A stretch of 64,000 nt of DNA from Riptortus pedestris (GCA_019009955.1 CM032233.1:120251501-120315500); one strand, 5' to 3'. Positions 46,183 to 58,316 are shown, counted from the stretch's first letter. Numbers and translations: made by a program. The notes: generated by a model not told the origin, from the letters alone.

Positions 46183-47169
46183 CCCTATTATTACCGACCT
46201 CTCCCAGGTCGCATGGATTACCAAGGGGGGGGGGGGGGGCTCCTCGAGCCCACAACCTTAAAAACCTTTTTTTTTGGTTCTATAATTTTTTTAAATTTTT
46301 TATTTCTATTGGATTATGTTTAATGAACGTTTCTTATGACACCTGTGGAAAACAAATTAAAAAAAAAATTAAATACAAAAATAAAAATAAATTAAAAAAA
46401 AAAGTTCGGATGGGGAAAAAAGGATGACTTTAAATTAAATGTAATTTTATTCTACTGGAGGAACATATCTAAACATTGTTTGAATAAAAAGTTATCTATA
46501 TCTAAGTTATTATAACATTATAATAGAATAATAATTTAAGAAAATCTAATTATCAGATTCGTAATGCAATTATCGGTGCTTTTGCACAATAATTTTTTTT
46601 CCGAGTGTTCATCCAGGATGCAGCATGGACTAACTGTTCCCCTAGTTGGGAACAACCTAGAAAATCTTCTCTTTTCTAAAAAAGTACCTATCAGGAGCAA
46701 TAATTATAACCATCTCAGTAATATATTTTTATATGAAAAAAAATTATATGGGGTGAATATATATTTTTTTTTTGAGAAAAAAAAAACTTGAGAAGGTTTG
46801 TGTATGTTAAAATTACATCAAAGTAATTATTATTTGAGCAATATAATTAATAACACTTGAATTACTAGTTAAAAGTAGTATTAAATATCAGTGGGCTTGA
46901 GGAGCCCCCCCCCCCTTGGTACTTAAGTGTATAACTACCCCTTGCATTACCAAGGGGGGGGGGGGGCTCCTCGAGCCCATGCGTCAAAAAAAAATTTTTT
47001 TCTCAACATAGAAATTTTTTTATTTATTTTTATTGTTATGCCCTCACTCTAGGATGTTTTTCTGAGGAATACATAAAATATCAAAAATATCCCATTAAAA
47101 TTGGGTGATAGGGAACAAAAACAAAAAGTTGTGGGCTCAAGGAGCCCCCCCCCCTTGGTAGTTCTAGGG
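46183..47169 (+). mobile_element. piggyBac-type MITE, copy 1 (987 bp)
   Basis: Flanked by TTAA at 46179-46182 and 47170-47173. Ends are CCCTATTATTACCGACCTCT and, inverted, CCCTAGAACTACCAAGGGG. The CCCTA termini and TTAA target are the hallmarks of piggyBac-like elements. Inside are four GGGCTC(G/A)AGGAGCCC-type palindromes beside G or C runs of ten or more. No transposase is recognised. The copy at 55117 is the same element in the opposite orientation. Confidence 0.8.
46564..46791 (+). other. Short open frame conserved between both piggyBac MITEs
   Basis: 75 codons here, 82 in the other copy (55472-55720, minus), with nearly the same protein through RMQHGLTVPLVGNNLENLLF. I do not recognise it. 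It could be a remnant of a parent transposase or simply shared nucleotide sequence. Confidence 0.3.
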
Positions 47170-47173
47170 TTAA

Positions 47174-47830
47174 TTACCTGCCAACGGAAAGCGTCTGAAT
47201 TGTAAACAAACAGATCTGCCAACCGCTCAGAACTGAACAGGTAGATAGAATTATTCTTCACCGGAAAGAAAAACAATTACTGGAATAAATCTGAATATAG
47301 CATATTAATTTAATTGACTACTATTTATTATATTTATTACTGTAATTTTTAAGGAATAAGAATAATTTCTTGTATTCCAAGAACAAAAGAAGGGGGGGGG
47401 TCCACAAAACGTATTTGCATATATCTCACAAAATAGAAGTTCAATTAAAACAATAATGTAACCTTGGAATGAATTGGTACATGTATATGATTAATAAGAG
47501 CTTATTATTAATATGACATGAATAGGAGTGGGGGTTCGCTGAAGGCTGAAAACTGAAAATGCAATTATCGAAGCTAATATTCGAGATAGAATATAAATGT
47601 ATATAAAAATATTTATAGTACATTTAATTTGAAATAAGATTGGTTCCGAACCAATTTTCAATCCGACATGTAGTAACTGAGATATTCCGAATTTTCGAAA
47701 CATCCTCTCCTCTAAACTCCACCCCCCCCCTCCCGATTGTCCGAATTCAGCCATTAATGAACTTGATCTTTCTTTAAATTAAAGAGTTGGTAACGATCGA
47801 ACAAAAATTGCTACCTCTATAGCTTTGACA

Positions 47831-47900
<70 letters not shown>
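47174..47900 (-). mobile_element. Hel-A outer copy, part 2 of 3
   Basis: Continues with TTACCTGCCAACGGAAAGCG, GTAAACAAACAGATCTGCC, the CTGAAGGCTGAAAACTGAAA body, and ATTGCTACCTCTATAGCTTT, to a TA core (47834-47900) where the Tigger-type MITE is inserted. Confidence 0.75.
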
Positions 47901-47901
<1 letters not shown>

Positions 47902-47904
<3 letters not shown>

Positions 47905-48577
47905 TAGAGCGTCGATTATCCGAACTAATGTTGTCAGAGGTGGTTCGGATAATCAACATTTTTATTTATTTTGTGTTTATTTATTTTCTTATAAATAATA
48001 AGGAAAAGGAAGATAATAAAATAACTTCGTAAAAAAAAACAAGTTTGTTTATTTATTTAAACATAGTATGTATGAGCATAGTGAAGAAACGAGTGTTATG
48101 AAATACATACATACATATGTATAAGTTGTCTAATTGAGCTACATGTACAATACAAATACAGTGTACACCTCGCAGAGAACGGTTTGAAACTGAAAGTAAG
48201 CTATCCACGACCAGTTATATGAACGGAAAGGGTTTCACAGAATCTAATGCAATGAACAAATTAGGTAGTGTATACAGTTCTAAGTAAACCAATGCTATTC
48301 AACGTCTTATTTCATTGAACACACATTGAACCAGATACAAATATGTAACGAATCAGTTTCTGAGAAATGATGGCTTCCGTTATAGACGTTCTGAGGAAAA
48401 TAATTTTATTTTAGTTTAATTTTATTCAAAGTAACAATAATTATAACATACCAATAAGTAAATTAAATGGTCAGTTTAATTAAAATTACACATTAAAAGA
48501 AACAAAAAATAAAATAAAACTGGTTCCGATAATCGAACGTTCGGATAATTGACGTTCGGATAATCGACGCTCCACTG
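47902..48577. mobile_element. pogo/Tigger-type MITE (676 bp)
   Basis: Ends CAGTAGAGCGTCGATTATCC and, inverted, CAGTGGAGCGTCGATTATCC, differing at one base in the first 20. It is flanked by TA. CAGT(A/G)GA-GC(G)TCGATTATCCG termini with TA duplication are typical of pogo/Tigger DNA transposons. The right end also holds extra tandem ATTATCGAACGTTCGG units. No open frame, so non-autonomous. Confidence 0.8.
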
Positions 48578-48579
48578 TA

Positions 48580-48713
48580 TATAGTTTTGAACGGACCTCA
48601 TTTCCGTCATCTCCTGAGTAGGATCACAATGGACATTTGAAGAAATTTTTCGAAAATCGCGCTGTGATTACGGCCTCAATAGCTGATTTCACTTAAGGGA
48701 TATCTGCTAAAAG
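48580..48713 (-). mobile_element. Hel-A outer copy, part 3 of 3
   Basis: ATAGTTTTGAACGGACCTCA, GGATCACAATGGACATTTGA, GCCTCAATAGCTGATTTCAC, ATATCTGCTAAAA. It closes the copy begun at 46069. Confidence 0.8.
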
Positions 48714-48765
48714 TCCGTAACGCAGAGCCTGCGTAAACTTAGCAGACTTCTCACGTGACAAACTA
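48714..48765 (-). mobile_element. Hel-A 3' end stub adjoining another Hel-A
   Basis: AAGTCCGTAACGCAGAGCCT, GCGTAAACTTAGCAGACTTC, TCACGTG, then unrelated sequence. It lies directly against the end of the preceding copy, sharing the A run. Confidence 0.7.
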
Positions 48766-49110
48766 ATTCTCATGTTTTTTTGAAGTACTTGGTAGACGGA
48801 AACCCCTATAGTCATGTAAAGTCTGCACATCTGAAAATATTGAAATGCAATTATTTTAAGTTCAGAATAAGTAAAATTTTGACAATAATATTTTTAACGT
48901 GATGAATAAAATATAAAAAAATGTGTTTAGTTTGTTTGAACGATAATTTTGTTTTTAGTTATAAGGGGATTTTTAAGCATAAAAATGTTAGTGAAAGACA
49001 TTAAATTACATCTTTGAATATTCTGTTCTAATCAGGCATCCTGTAGCACCAATTAATCAAACTTGAGATATTGGTGATAAAATGCTAAATTCAAAGTTTA
49101 TAACAAAATA
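48766..49110. other. No recognised feature
   Basis: AT-rich single-copy-looking sequence without coding motifs. Confidence 0.5.
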
Positions 49111-49748
49111 AAAGTCCGTCACGCAGGGGTGCGTAAACTAAGCAGATTTCCCATGTGAAGTTTTACAATAGAGAAATATGCCTCATAATAACAATATTAG
49201 TAAGGAATCTCTAAACCTATTCACGTGGGACGAACAGTTACGGAAACGGCTGCACTAGCTCTCGGTGGAAAGTCCCGAACATAACCGACTCTTGCAGACC
49301 ACACACACAATACAAACTTCAAATATCTCGGTTAATATTCAAGATACAGAATAAATGTATAGAACAACATTTATATTAAATTTAATTTGCAATAAGATTG
49401 ATTCTATACAATTATTCGATCCGACACATAGTAACGGAGATATTTTGAATTTCCAAAAAATACCCCCTCTAAGCCCCCCCCCCCTCCCACTGGTCCGTTT
49501 TCAGCCATTAACGAACTTGGCCTTTCCTTTTACATAAAACGATTAAACTTCGAGTTTGGTAACGATCAAGCAAAAATTGCGACCGCTAGAGCGTTAACAG
49601 ACATATATATATATATATAATTTTGAACGGACCTCATTTATTTTCATCATCTCCTGGGTAGGATCGATGGACATTTGAAGAAATATTTCGAAAATCACGT
49701 CATGAGTACAACCTCAAATAGCTGATTTCCCTTAAGGGAAATCTGTTA
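49111..49748 (-). mobile_element. Hel-A full-length copy, short subfamily
   Basis: AAAGTCCGTCACGCAGGGGT, AAGCAGATTTCCCATGTG, GGACGAACAGTTACGGAAAC, body, a small TA core (49603-49618), and TTAAGGGAAATCTGTTAA. Complete. Confidence 0.85.
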
Positions 49749-50185
49749 AAAAAGGACTAGGAACCAATTTTAATGTTTACAATAATTAATGTAGATATGT
49801 AAAAAATGTTTAATTTTGTATAGCGGATTCTTGCTTCAAATTTAAGTGACTCAAAACAAAATCTCATAATATCCTGTAGTCATTTATTATTCCTTTTTAT
49901 ATATTTTTCAAATAAAATTTAATGAATACAAAAGGCATACCTTCTGATGCGTAAAATCAAAATTAATCGAAGATCTTACCTGAAACAGAAAGGTTTAATA
50001 ATTATTGTTATTGTTAATTTTGAGGAAATTGGAGTTAAATAACATAAAGTTTTTGTTTATTCAGGCGCATAAATGTAAAACCTCTCAGTAATGAATAATA
50101 ATTTAATAAAATACAGCGGAATGTAATGGCTTGTAGAATATAGCAGAGTTATTTAAATTTAACCGTTTTTAGCCTTCAGTAAATC
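49749..50185. other. No recognised feature
   Basis: AT-rich, no motif. It precedes the 3' end of a minus-strand LINE. Confidence 0.5.
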
Positions 50186-51325
50186 CTTTTTTTAAAAAAA
50201 ATATATTTATTTGTTTATTTGCAACAACACATATAAATATTACAAGCGAATTATCTGAATGATATAACAATTGGCTTGATTATGCACTTGAGGGGGGAAG
50301 TTGTGCATTGACAATACCCACATTGGAGGGAACATTGGAGTGTACTACATGGATGCACTACACAAGATCTCTTGGCCACTTACGTTTCAGACGTCGCCTT
50401 GGGTTTTCTGGAATATGAGTAGATGAAGTGATTCTACTAAAAGATTAGGATGTGCGGGAAGGAGAGAGCGGAATTTCTGATATCGGGATTTGGCGAGGAC
50501 ATGGACAAAAGGAATGTTGAGGTCGTTATGGAGAGTTAGATTGGATACCTGAAATGGGGAATCACAATTTTGCGGAGTATTCTGGATTGGAGGGTTTGGA
50601 TTTTGTAGGAATTTGAAGGTTTAGTGGAACCCCAGAGTTCAAGACCGTATGTCTATATTGGTCTGAGTGCTGTCGTATAAATCAATCGTTTGTAATGCAA
50701 TGATAGTTTAGATCTGTTGCCAAGTAGTATTAGTAGAATAGAAGTCCGTACCGTCGATTCAATTCTTGTCTTTTTAATGTGATGTGAGGTTTCCATGTTA
50801 GTCGCTTGTCTAATGTGAGTCCTAGATACCTAATTTGTGATTTTTGAGGAATTGGTGTGCTATTGAGTGTAACTGGAGGGCAAATGGAACGTCAGAGGGT
50901 AAATGTTACATTGCTTGATTTGCTGCTGTTGACCTTGATCCTCCATTGAGTCAGCCGGGATTCTAGTAGAGCTACGTGTTCTTGTAAAGATGTGGATACC
51001 TTATTTGGGTCTGAGTTGGACGTCAAGAGTGCAATATCATTTGCATAGGTAAGAAGGGAAGTTTCGGGATGTGATGGGATGTCGATAGTATAGGTAAGGA
51101 ATAAGAAAGGACTTAGGATTCCCCCCTGTGGTACACCTGCCAGCTGAGGGAATAAGGATGAGACTGAGGAACCAAATGAAACTTGGAAATGTCTGTCGGA
51201 AAGAATGAGGTAGTAGTTGAAAGGGAGTGTATTTTTTAGTTTGAACAGTAAACCTCGGTGCCACACCTTCAGTAAGTCCTCGCAGCTGAACATGAAATTC
51301 TAACAGTTTCCTGATGCATCGCAAA
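50186..51325 (-). mobile_element. jockey-like LINE, 5'-truncated
   Basis: Minus-strand fragment with RT coding at its 5' side (50892-51293), decayed C-terminal coding, and an A-rich 3' end (T-rich on plus) near 50186-50200. The distal coding can be followed in pieces such as IRYLGLTLDKRLTWKPHI (about 50770-50830). It lies in otherwise repeat-free sequence. Confidence 0.7.
50892..51293 (-). pseudogene. LINE reverse transcriptase fragment
   Basis: 133 codons carrying the jockey-type RT core: FQVSFGSSVSSLFPQLAGVP, QGGILSPFLFLTYTIDIP, then TSLLTYANDIALLTSNSD and LTQWRIKVNSSKSSNVTF. The catalytic motif reads YAND where active elements have Y-x-D-D, so a catalytic aspartate is lost. It is 5' truncated and out of frame with the decayed downstream part. 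Inactive. Confidence 0.8.
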
Positions 51326-51849
51326 ATTCCGTATTACTGACTACGCTGCTTCACTATGCACGTAAGACCTGACCCACTAGCACCAGTAATAAAGTCAAAT
51401 GAAGTTTCCCGTTAAGATTCCCCCCTTTCCTTTTAGCCTAGCCTCCGCCAGTCCTAACTAGGCTCATCCAGCCACCCCAGTTTCTCCCTGCCTCCCAGCC
51501 TCAATTGTGGTGTGTAAAATTTCACCCCACCTCCATTCTCTCAAGTTCAAAACATTTTACTTCCCGCTAAAACACTGTACGTTGTTAAAATGGGACATGG
51601 AATGAAATGAAATGTACTTAATTCAATTAAATATTTACATAAAATAGGTACGTCAAACATTTTTGTTTTCTATAAAAAATTTACTATTTATTTTATTTCT
51701 ATTTTATTTATTTATTATATCAAACAACTGTTTTGCAAATTCATAAATGGCATTTATTGGCATTTATTTAATGGCATCTATTTACTCATATAATACATTC
51801 ATAAATCATTAGAACATTAACTGTCCAATAACCCAATATATATATATAT
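51326..51849. other. No recognised feature
   Basis: 51410-51560 is CT-rich and GC-richer (AGCCACCCCAGTTTCTCCCT), resembling in composition 26280-26350; the rest is AT-rich. No coding motif. Confidence 0.5.
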
Positions 51850-51910
51850 TTATCGAACCTCATTTTCGTACGACCTCAATAGCTGATTTCTCTGACCTCA
51901 ATCTGCTAAT
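51850..51910 (-). mobile_element. Hel-A terminal remnant
   Basis: CGAACCTCATTTTCGTACGA, CCTCAATAGCTGATTTCT, CTCAATCTGCTAA: a short, internally deleted end after a small TA tract. Confidence 0.55.
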
Positions 51911-52675
51911 ATTAAAATATGAATTTTTGAGTTACCCGAATGCGTTAAGAAATATGCCTATTACGTTAAAGAAACAAAGTATATTATTAATGGAATTTAC
52001 ATTAGAAGATATTTCTTTACACATTTTAATAATAAGCAAAGCGATTTTAGTTACTTTTTTAGCATTCAATATCACAAGACTTGTGGCAGAAATCTGAAGC
52101 ACTAAATGAATCTACGATATCGCATGTTGGGGAGACGTCCTTTAGACGCCCCTTCTTAGGTTTTAATTCCATTATGCCAAATGTCTTACAAAGAAGCGCT
52201 AAGACAGCATCTCTCAAGATACTTAACTCATTTTTATTCATACAAAATAAATTGAAGAGATCTAGAGATCTAGAAAATCCTCTTTAAGAGACACGTTCCA
52301 GGGGATTAGTAGGGTAGTGGAGAATGAAGTTTGTCTAAAACTAAGTAGCGTGAGGGCGAGAACTACTCCAGCGAGTAGCTTTGGAGTCGTGGAACGGAGG
52401 AAGTGAGTCTTACTTCAAAATCCAATGAATTATTTATGGAGACTCCATGAGCCGATTGTTCCCCGGTCAGCCTAGCCTAATGTAGGCTTGTCTCTTCTTG
52501 CTTTACCTTCTCTTATCCAACATTTTTCTGACTTCCCTTGATAGCATTTCCTAAGGGATTTTCCACAGTATTTCCTAAGGGACTCACTCCTCTATTGTGG
52601 GGGTTTTCCTTTCAGCTACAAAAACTCAATGACTGTGCCGATATGTTTGATAAGTGTAGACTTGTATATAAACAG
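51911..52675. other. No recognised feature
   Basis: Opposed short open frames at 52059-52287 have no motif and no second copy. 52290-52560 is moderately GC-rich and single-copy-looking. I cannot assign a gene. Confidence 0.45.
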
Positions 52676-52766
52676 ATCTGGCTTAATGGAAAACAGGTAT
52701 TGAGATTATACTCATGAAACTTGATGTAAAGGTTCCATGGAAAGGCCATGCAATACTAACACACAA

Positions 52767-52848
<82 letters not shown>

Positions 52849-52902
52849 GTTAACGCTCTGCTTGCCACAATTTATGTTTGATTGCAAACAAAGTCGATAT
52901 TT
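52676..52902 (+). mobile_element. Hel-A left half, decayed
   Basis: TTAATGGAAAACAGGTATTG, AGATTATACTCATGAAAC, a (CA)n(TA)n core (52765-52847), TCTGTTAACGCTCTGCTTGC, CAAAGTCGATATTT. Interrupted by a LINE fragment; the right half resumes near 53530. Confidence 0.6.
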
Positions 52903-53515
52903 TTTTGTTTGTTTCATAAGGTTTTAGGGTGAAAAACCACTAAGTTATCAACGCCCGTAATATCTATAACTCTCATTTTCGTTAAGTACTTGCATTTTTA
53001 GAGTAAGCTGTGTTTATGTAAATTGTCAATATTGTAATTTTTGTAAAATTGTATTGTAATCATATCCCCACTCATATTGCCACTTAAAATTTAACAATAT
53101 AAAAGAGGATATAAAAAACTTTTAATTTAAATTTCTTTGTACAAATTTGTATTTTTCGCAAAATTAAACATTTCATCTATCTCTTTCCGGGTCATCTCCA
53201 AGGGCCACTGCTATATTATTGGAAATATTGCATTCGTTTCGAATATCGGTATAAGGATGGCATTCCATTGACATGTGGTAGATAGCCAAGTCTGTGTTAC
53301 ACTTCCCCACGCATCGTGGGTTGATCTTTTGTCATAAGATAACCATACGTAAATCTCGTGTGGCCTATTCGGAGTCTTCCTAATACGATTTCATCTCTTC
53401 TGTTGTCTCTTGTCGAATATTTCCATGGAGGATGGAGGTTTTAATATTATAATAATTTTTAATAAATGTTTTAGTTTGTTGTTCCGAGTTTCGTTCCATA
53501 TTTGTTTTGTCATTA
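52903..53515 (-). mobile_element. LINE RNase H fragment, copy 2
   Basis: Matches 38365-38950 over its length: plus-strand TTGTTTGTTTCATAAGGTTT, TAATATCTATAACTCTCATT, then coding-strand complement such as CATCTCTTCTGTTGTCTCTT. The 5' truncation point is near 53515. Coding is broken, with no uninterrupted frame left. Confidence 0.7.
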
Positions 53516-53529
53516 AAACCCACGGATTA

Positions 53530-53935
53530 AAGCAGATTATGGCTGAAATTTACCGTAGGGGGGGGGAGAATTGTAAATTCGAAATATTTTTTGCTATTGT
53601 AAATATGTGCCTGATCAAAAATGTTATGTGACCAATCTTGTTGAAAATTTAATTTTCTACAACCATTTTATTTATACATATTTTGTGTAACTCAAATAGT
53701 TACCGAGTTATACCATTTTTTTATTTTTCAACTCTTTGATAATCCTACTCCTACTTAGATAATTTTCTACTTAAGATAACTTATATAACTCAACTTTTAT
53801 ATCTAGTATTAAGTTTCAAGGTTTTTGTTTACACTCGCTTCTTATTCCTGAAGAATGAATGACTCATGCATCATCAGCTTGTAATTCTAGCAGGTGGAAC
53901 CTTGCTTAGTTTAAGCAGCACGGATTCCTTAGGTT
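53530..53935 (+). mobile_element. Hel-A right half, decayed
   Basis: ATGGCTGAAATTTACCGTAG, CCAATCTTGTTGAAAATTTA, AACTCTTTGATAATCCTACT and finally CTTGCTTAGTTTAAGCAGCA. Very diverged; low confidence on boundaries. Confidence 0.5.
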
Positions 53936-54239
53936 CCCTTCAAATACTAAAAAATATTTACACATATCACCCAATAGCCTAAAAAATAAAACACAACTTT
54001 ATCAGTCAAGATAAACACACTACATTCTACTGGTTGCCGGGACACGAAAAGTTAGGACTGAATGAGACTGCGGACTGAAAAACTCGACCATGGCAAATAG
54101 ATATATTACATGAAGACATTTCAAGACAAACGTACTGACAAGTACTGACTAAAAACTACCAACTACAATATTAAGAACACTATTTGCATGTGGCCATCAA
54201 GTTTCAGAAACTCCAGGAGAGAAGAAGTAGTTCTCTCTT
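53936..54239. other. No recognised feature
   Basis: About 300 bases of AT-rich sequence with no motif. Confidence 0.45.
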
Positions 54240-54385
54240 ATTAAATAATTGGTATTTAAGCTTCAAATTAAGTGGTTTATTATATTACAGAGTATTGTTT
54301 ATGTAACATGAGTAGAAGTGGGGTTTGCTAAAAGCTGAAAAATGCAAATATCTCGGTTAATATTCATGATAGAGAGTAAATGCGT
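54240..54385 (-). mobile_element. Hel-A internal fragment
   Basis: TTGGTATTTAAGCTTCAAAT, CATGAGTAGAAGTGGGG, AATATCTCGGTTAATATTCA; both ends missing. Confidence 0.6.
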
Positions 54386-54694
54386 GTAATTTGTTTTGTG
54401 TTAAACGTTTTCTCTAACTGGTTTATTTAGATATCATTTCAGTTAAATTTCAGTCCCTCACATTCCTAATGAAATAATTACCACGAAAATTCCTATGTTA
54501 ATCTAGCCATGGAACTTCGAGCCCTGTTTACATAGGATTCTTAATACGTGAGAATATATACCGTAATGCGAGATGGTATCCCAGAACGTGAGAATTCTGC
54601 TTACCCGTGTGGCGAAACCTCTATGTTTTCGCTGTGTTGTTACATTTTTGGAATATTTCGTCAATCTTAATCGCGAAAAGCTATTTTAGTTTAA
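54386..54694. other. No recognised feature
   Basis: Single-copy-looking sequence, no motif. Confidence 0.45.
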
Positions 54695-55116
54695 AAAAGT
54701 TCGTCAACTGCTAGATGCGTCAACTAAGCAGATTTCCCTCGAGAAGATTGATTACAGAGAAACCTACATACTCCTACCACAACACCACCGTGAATATTAA
54801 GTGAATAAATACGAAAGGTAATAAGAAATCTTTCTCCTCCCGGTGGGAAGCGTCTGAAATGAAAACAAACAGGTCTGCCAAACAGCTCACCGGAAAGAAA
54901 AACAATAACTGTAACATATCATAATAAAACATATTATTTTTATTGAAAACTATGTACTATATCTAGTATTTTAGTTTATAATGAATCAGAATAATTTTTA
55001 TCTCAATCAATCAAATTTTAGTAGTCCAAGAATTTAAGACGGGGAGGGAGGTAACAAGAACATATTGGCATGTATCTCGTATAATAAAGGACTCCAGAAA
55101 ACAATATTTATATTAA
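54695..55116 (-). mobile_element. Hel-A outer copy, part 1 (long subfamily)
   Basis: TAAAAAAGTTCGTCAACTGC (decayed hairpin), AAGCAGATTTCCCTCG, CACCACCGTGAATATTAAGT, GGTCTGCCAAACAGCTCACC, up to TATTTATATTAA where the piggyBac-type MITE is inserted. Confidence 0.7.
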
Positions 55117-56084
55117 CCCTAGAACTACCAAGGGGGGGGGGGGCTCCTTGAGCCCACAACGTTTTGTTTTTGTTCCCTATCACCCAATTTTAATGGGATA
55201 TTTTTGATATTTTATGTATTCCTCAGAAAAACATCCTAGAGTGAGGGCATAACAATAAAATTAAATAAAAAAAATTTCTATGTTGAGAAAATAAATTTTT
55301 TTTGACGTATGGGCTCGAGGAGCCCCCCCGTTGGTAATGCAAGGGGTAGTTATACACTTAAGTACCAAGGGGGGGGGCTCCTCGAGCTCACTGATATTTA
55401 ATACTACTTTTAACTAGTAATTCAAGTGTTATTAATTATATTGCTCTAATAATAATTACTTTGATGTAATTTTAACATACACAAACCTTCTCAAGTTTTT
55501 TTTTCTCAAAAAAAAATATATATATATTCTCCCCATATAATTTTTTTTCATATAAAAATATATTACTGAGATGGTTATAATTATTGCTCCTGATAGGTAC
55601 TTTTTTAGAAAAGAGAAGATTTTCTAGGTTGTTCCCAACTAGGGGAACAGTTAGTCCATGCTGCATCCTGGATAAACACTCGGAAAAAAAATTATTGTGC
55701 AAAAGCACCGATAATTGCATTACGAATCTGATAATTATATTTTCTTAAATTATTATTCTATTATAATGTTATAATAACTTAGATATAGATAACTTTTTGT
55801 TCTAACAATGTTTAGATATGTTCCTCCAGTAGAATAAAATTACATTTAATTTAAAGTCATCCATTTTTCCCCATCCGAACTTTTTTTTTTAATTTATTTT
55901 TATTTTTGTGTTTAATTTTTTTTTTCATAGGTGTCATAAGAAACGTTCATTAAATATAATCCAATAGAAATAAAAATTTTAAAAAAATTATAGAACCAAA
56001 ATAAAAGGTTTTTAAGGTTGTGGGCTCGAGGAGCCCCCCCCCTTGGTAATCCATGGGACCTGGGAGAGGTCGGTAATACTAGGG
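55117..56084 (-). mobile_element. piggyBac-type MITE, copy 2 (968 bp)
   Basis: Flanked by TTAA at 55113-55116 and 56085-56088. Plus strand begins CCCTAGAACTACCAAGGGG and ends CGGTAATACTAGGG, i.e. opposite to copy 1. The same G/C runs, palindromes and conserved short frame are present, with small indels. The target was the TATTTAAGCTTC site of Hel-A, intact in other copies such as 54250. Confidence 0.8.
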
Positions 56085-56489
56085 TTAAGCTTCAAATAAT
56101 TTGGTTTATTATATAACAGAGTATTGTTTGTGTAAAACGAGTAGAAGTGGGGTTTACTGAATGCTGAAAAATGCCAATATCTCTGTTAATATTCAAGATA
56201 GAGAATAAATGTATATATCAATATTTATAGTAAATTTAATTTGTAATAAGATTTATTCTACTTCCACTTTTATTATTTTATTATATGTATACATATAATT
56301 TTCAATAAGATTGATTCTATACACTTTTTCGATCCAGCGTATGGTAGCGGAGGTATTTGGAATTTTCAAAATTCTCCCCTCCTCTGGTTCGATTCCAGCC
56401 GTTAACGAACTAGATCTCTTTTTTACATAAAGCCACTAAATATCGAGTTTCGTAACGTACAATAATTGCGACCGCTGGAATGGTAACAG

Positions 56490-56548
<59 letters not shown>
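56085..56548 (-). mobile_element. Hel-A outer copy, part 2
   Basis: TTAAGCTTCAAATAATTTGG, CATATAATTTTCAATAAGAT (after a small internal duplication near 56265-56300), AATTGCGACCGCTGGAATGG, and a TA core interrupted by Hel-B at 56549. Confidence 0.7.
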
Positions 56549-56550
<2 letters not shown>

Positions 56551-57635
56551 TGTAACCTCTGTCTGTACATTGATTTTTTTCGCGAAATTTCACGATAACT
56601 TTTCGTTTCACATGTCATAGACACCATATCTGCATTTTGTTTCTTTCGTGTATTGTATCGTGTTTGTTTGTTTGTTTGTTTGTTACCTTTTCACGCATAA
56701 ACGGCTGAACCGAATTTTATGAAACTTGGTATGTATATTACTACTAACCCAACTTAGACTTTAGGCTATATTAATTTTCTCTGAGACGAACAAGAGTGGG
56801 GGTTATAAGGGAAGCCTGAAATTAAAAATAGCGATATTTCGTTTTATATTGGTTTTTCGGCAAATATGCACATAACAAAAGTTGTTTATTTTGTTATTTA
56901 AAGTAACTTTTGTTATATGTACTTTTGTCGTATATTGAAGTTTAAATGCGTTATACGCTAAAAATTATAGAGGGAGTCAACTATATTATTTGCCAAAAAA
57001 GGCTCAACCGAACTGAATAAAACTCGGTATGTGTATTAGCAGTGAGGCCTTCATTATAATAAGCCATACCAACATTTCTATGGACGGGTAGGAGTGGGGG
57101 TTATAAGGGAAGCCTGAAATTAAAAATAGCGATATTTCGTTTCCTATTGGTTTTTCCGCAAATATAAACATAACAAAAGTTGTTTATTTTGTTATTTGGA
57201 GTAACTTTTGTTATATACCTAAGTAAAAATGAGTTATACGTTAAAACTTTAGCGGGAGCCAACAATTTTACTGGCACTAACGGCTGAACCGAACTTAACA
57301 AAACTCGGTATGTCAATTAGCATTAATTCTTCCATGATTATAAGTTATATTAAAATTTTTAGGTTCGAACGGGAGGGGGGTTATATGGGAGGCCTGAAAT
57401 AAAAATTCACCATATTTACATGTATAAGAGACGGAAAATATAAAAATATCGAAGACAGTGAAGCCTTATCAAACAAATATTCTATTAGTAGCAAATCCAA
57501 GGTAACTACGGGTATCAATCCTAAACACTGGGACGGGTAATTGTCAAATTATTGCGCAATGTAAAGCCTGCTAAAAAATACCATCACCATTCAGCCTCAA
57601 ATGAATTCCCGGGCGGAGCCGGGTATCTGAGCTAG
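56549..57635 (+). mobile_element. Hel-B full-length copy (1087 bp)
   Basis: ATTGTAACCTCTGTCTGTAC to CCCGGGCGGAGCCGGGTATC-TGAGCTAG before T. It includes the CGCATAAACGGCTGAACCGA block after (TTTG)n, modules at about 300-bp spacing and the conserved tail region. Inserted in the TA core of a minus-strand Hel-A. Confidence 0.6.
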
Positions 57636-57647
57636 TATATATATATA

Positions 57648-58176
<529 letters not shown>

Positions 58177-58185
58177 ACATAGATA

Positions 58186-58316
58186 GATAGATTTTGAACG
58201 GACCTTATTATCGTCATCTCCTAGGTAGGATCGATGGACATTTGAAGAATAATTTCGAAAATCGCGTTATTAGTACAACGTCAATAGCAGATTTCCCTTA
58301 AGGGAAATCTGCTAAA
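58186..58316 (-). mobile_element. Hel-A outer copy, final part
   Basis: TAGATTTTGAACGGACCTTA, GGATCGATGGACATTTGA, ACGTCAATAGCAGATTTCCC, TTAAGGGAAATCTGCTAAAA. Most simply the missing end of the 54695 copy, displaced by insertions of Hel-B and a plus-strand Hel-A. Confidence 0.65.

Noticed and set aside
56385..56400. GGTTCGATTCCAGCC as a Pol III B box
   Set aside because: It is the Hel-A GGTCCGATTTCAGCC segment with two substitutions; no A box or SINE structure nearby.
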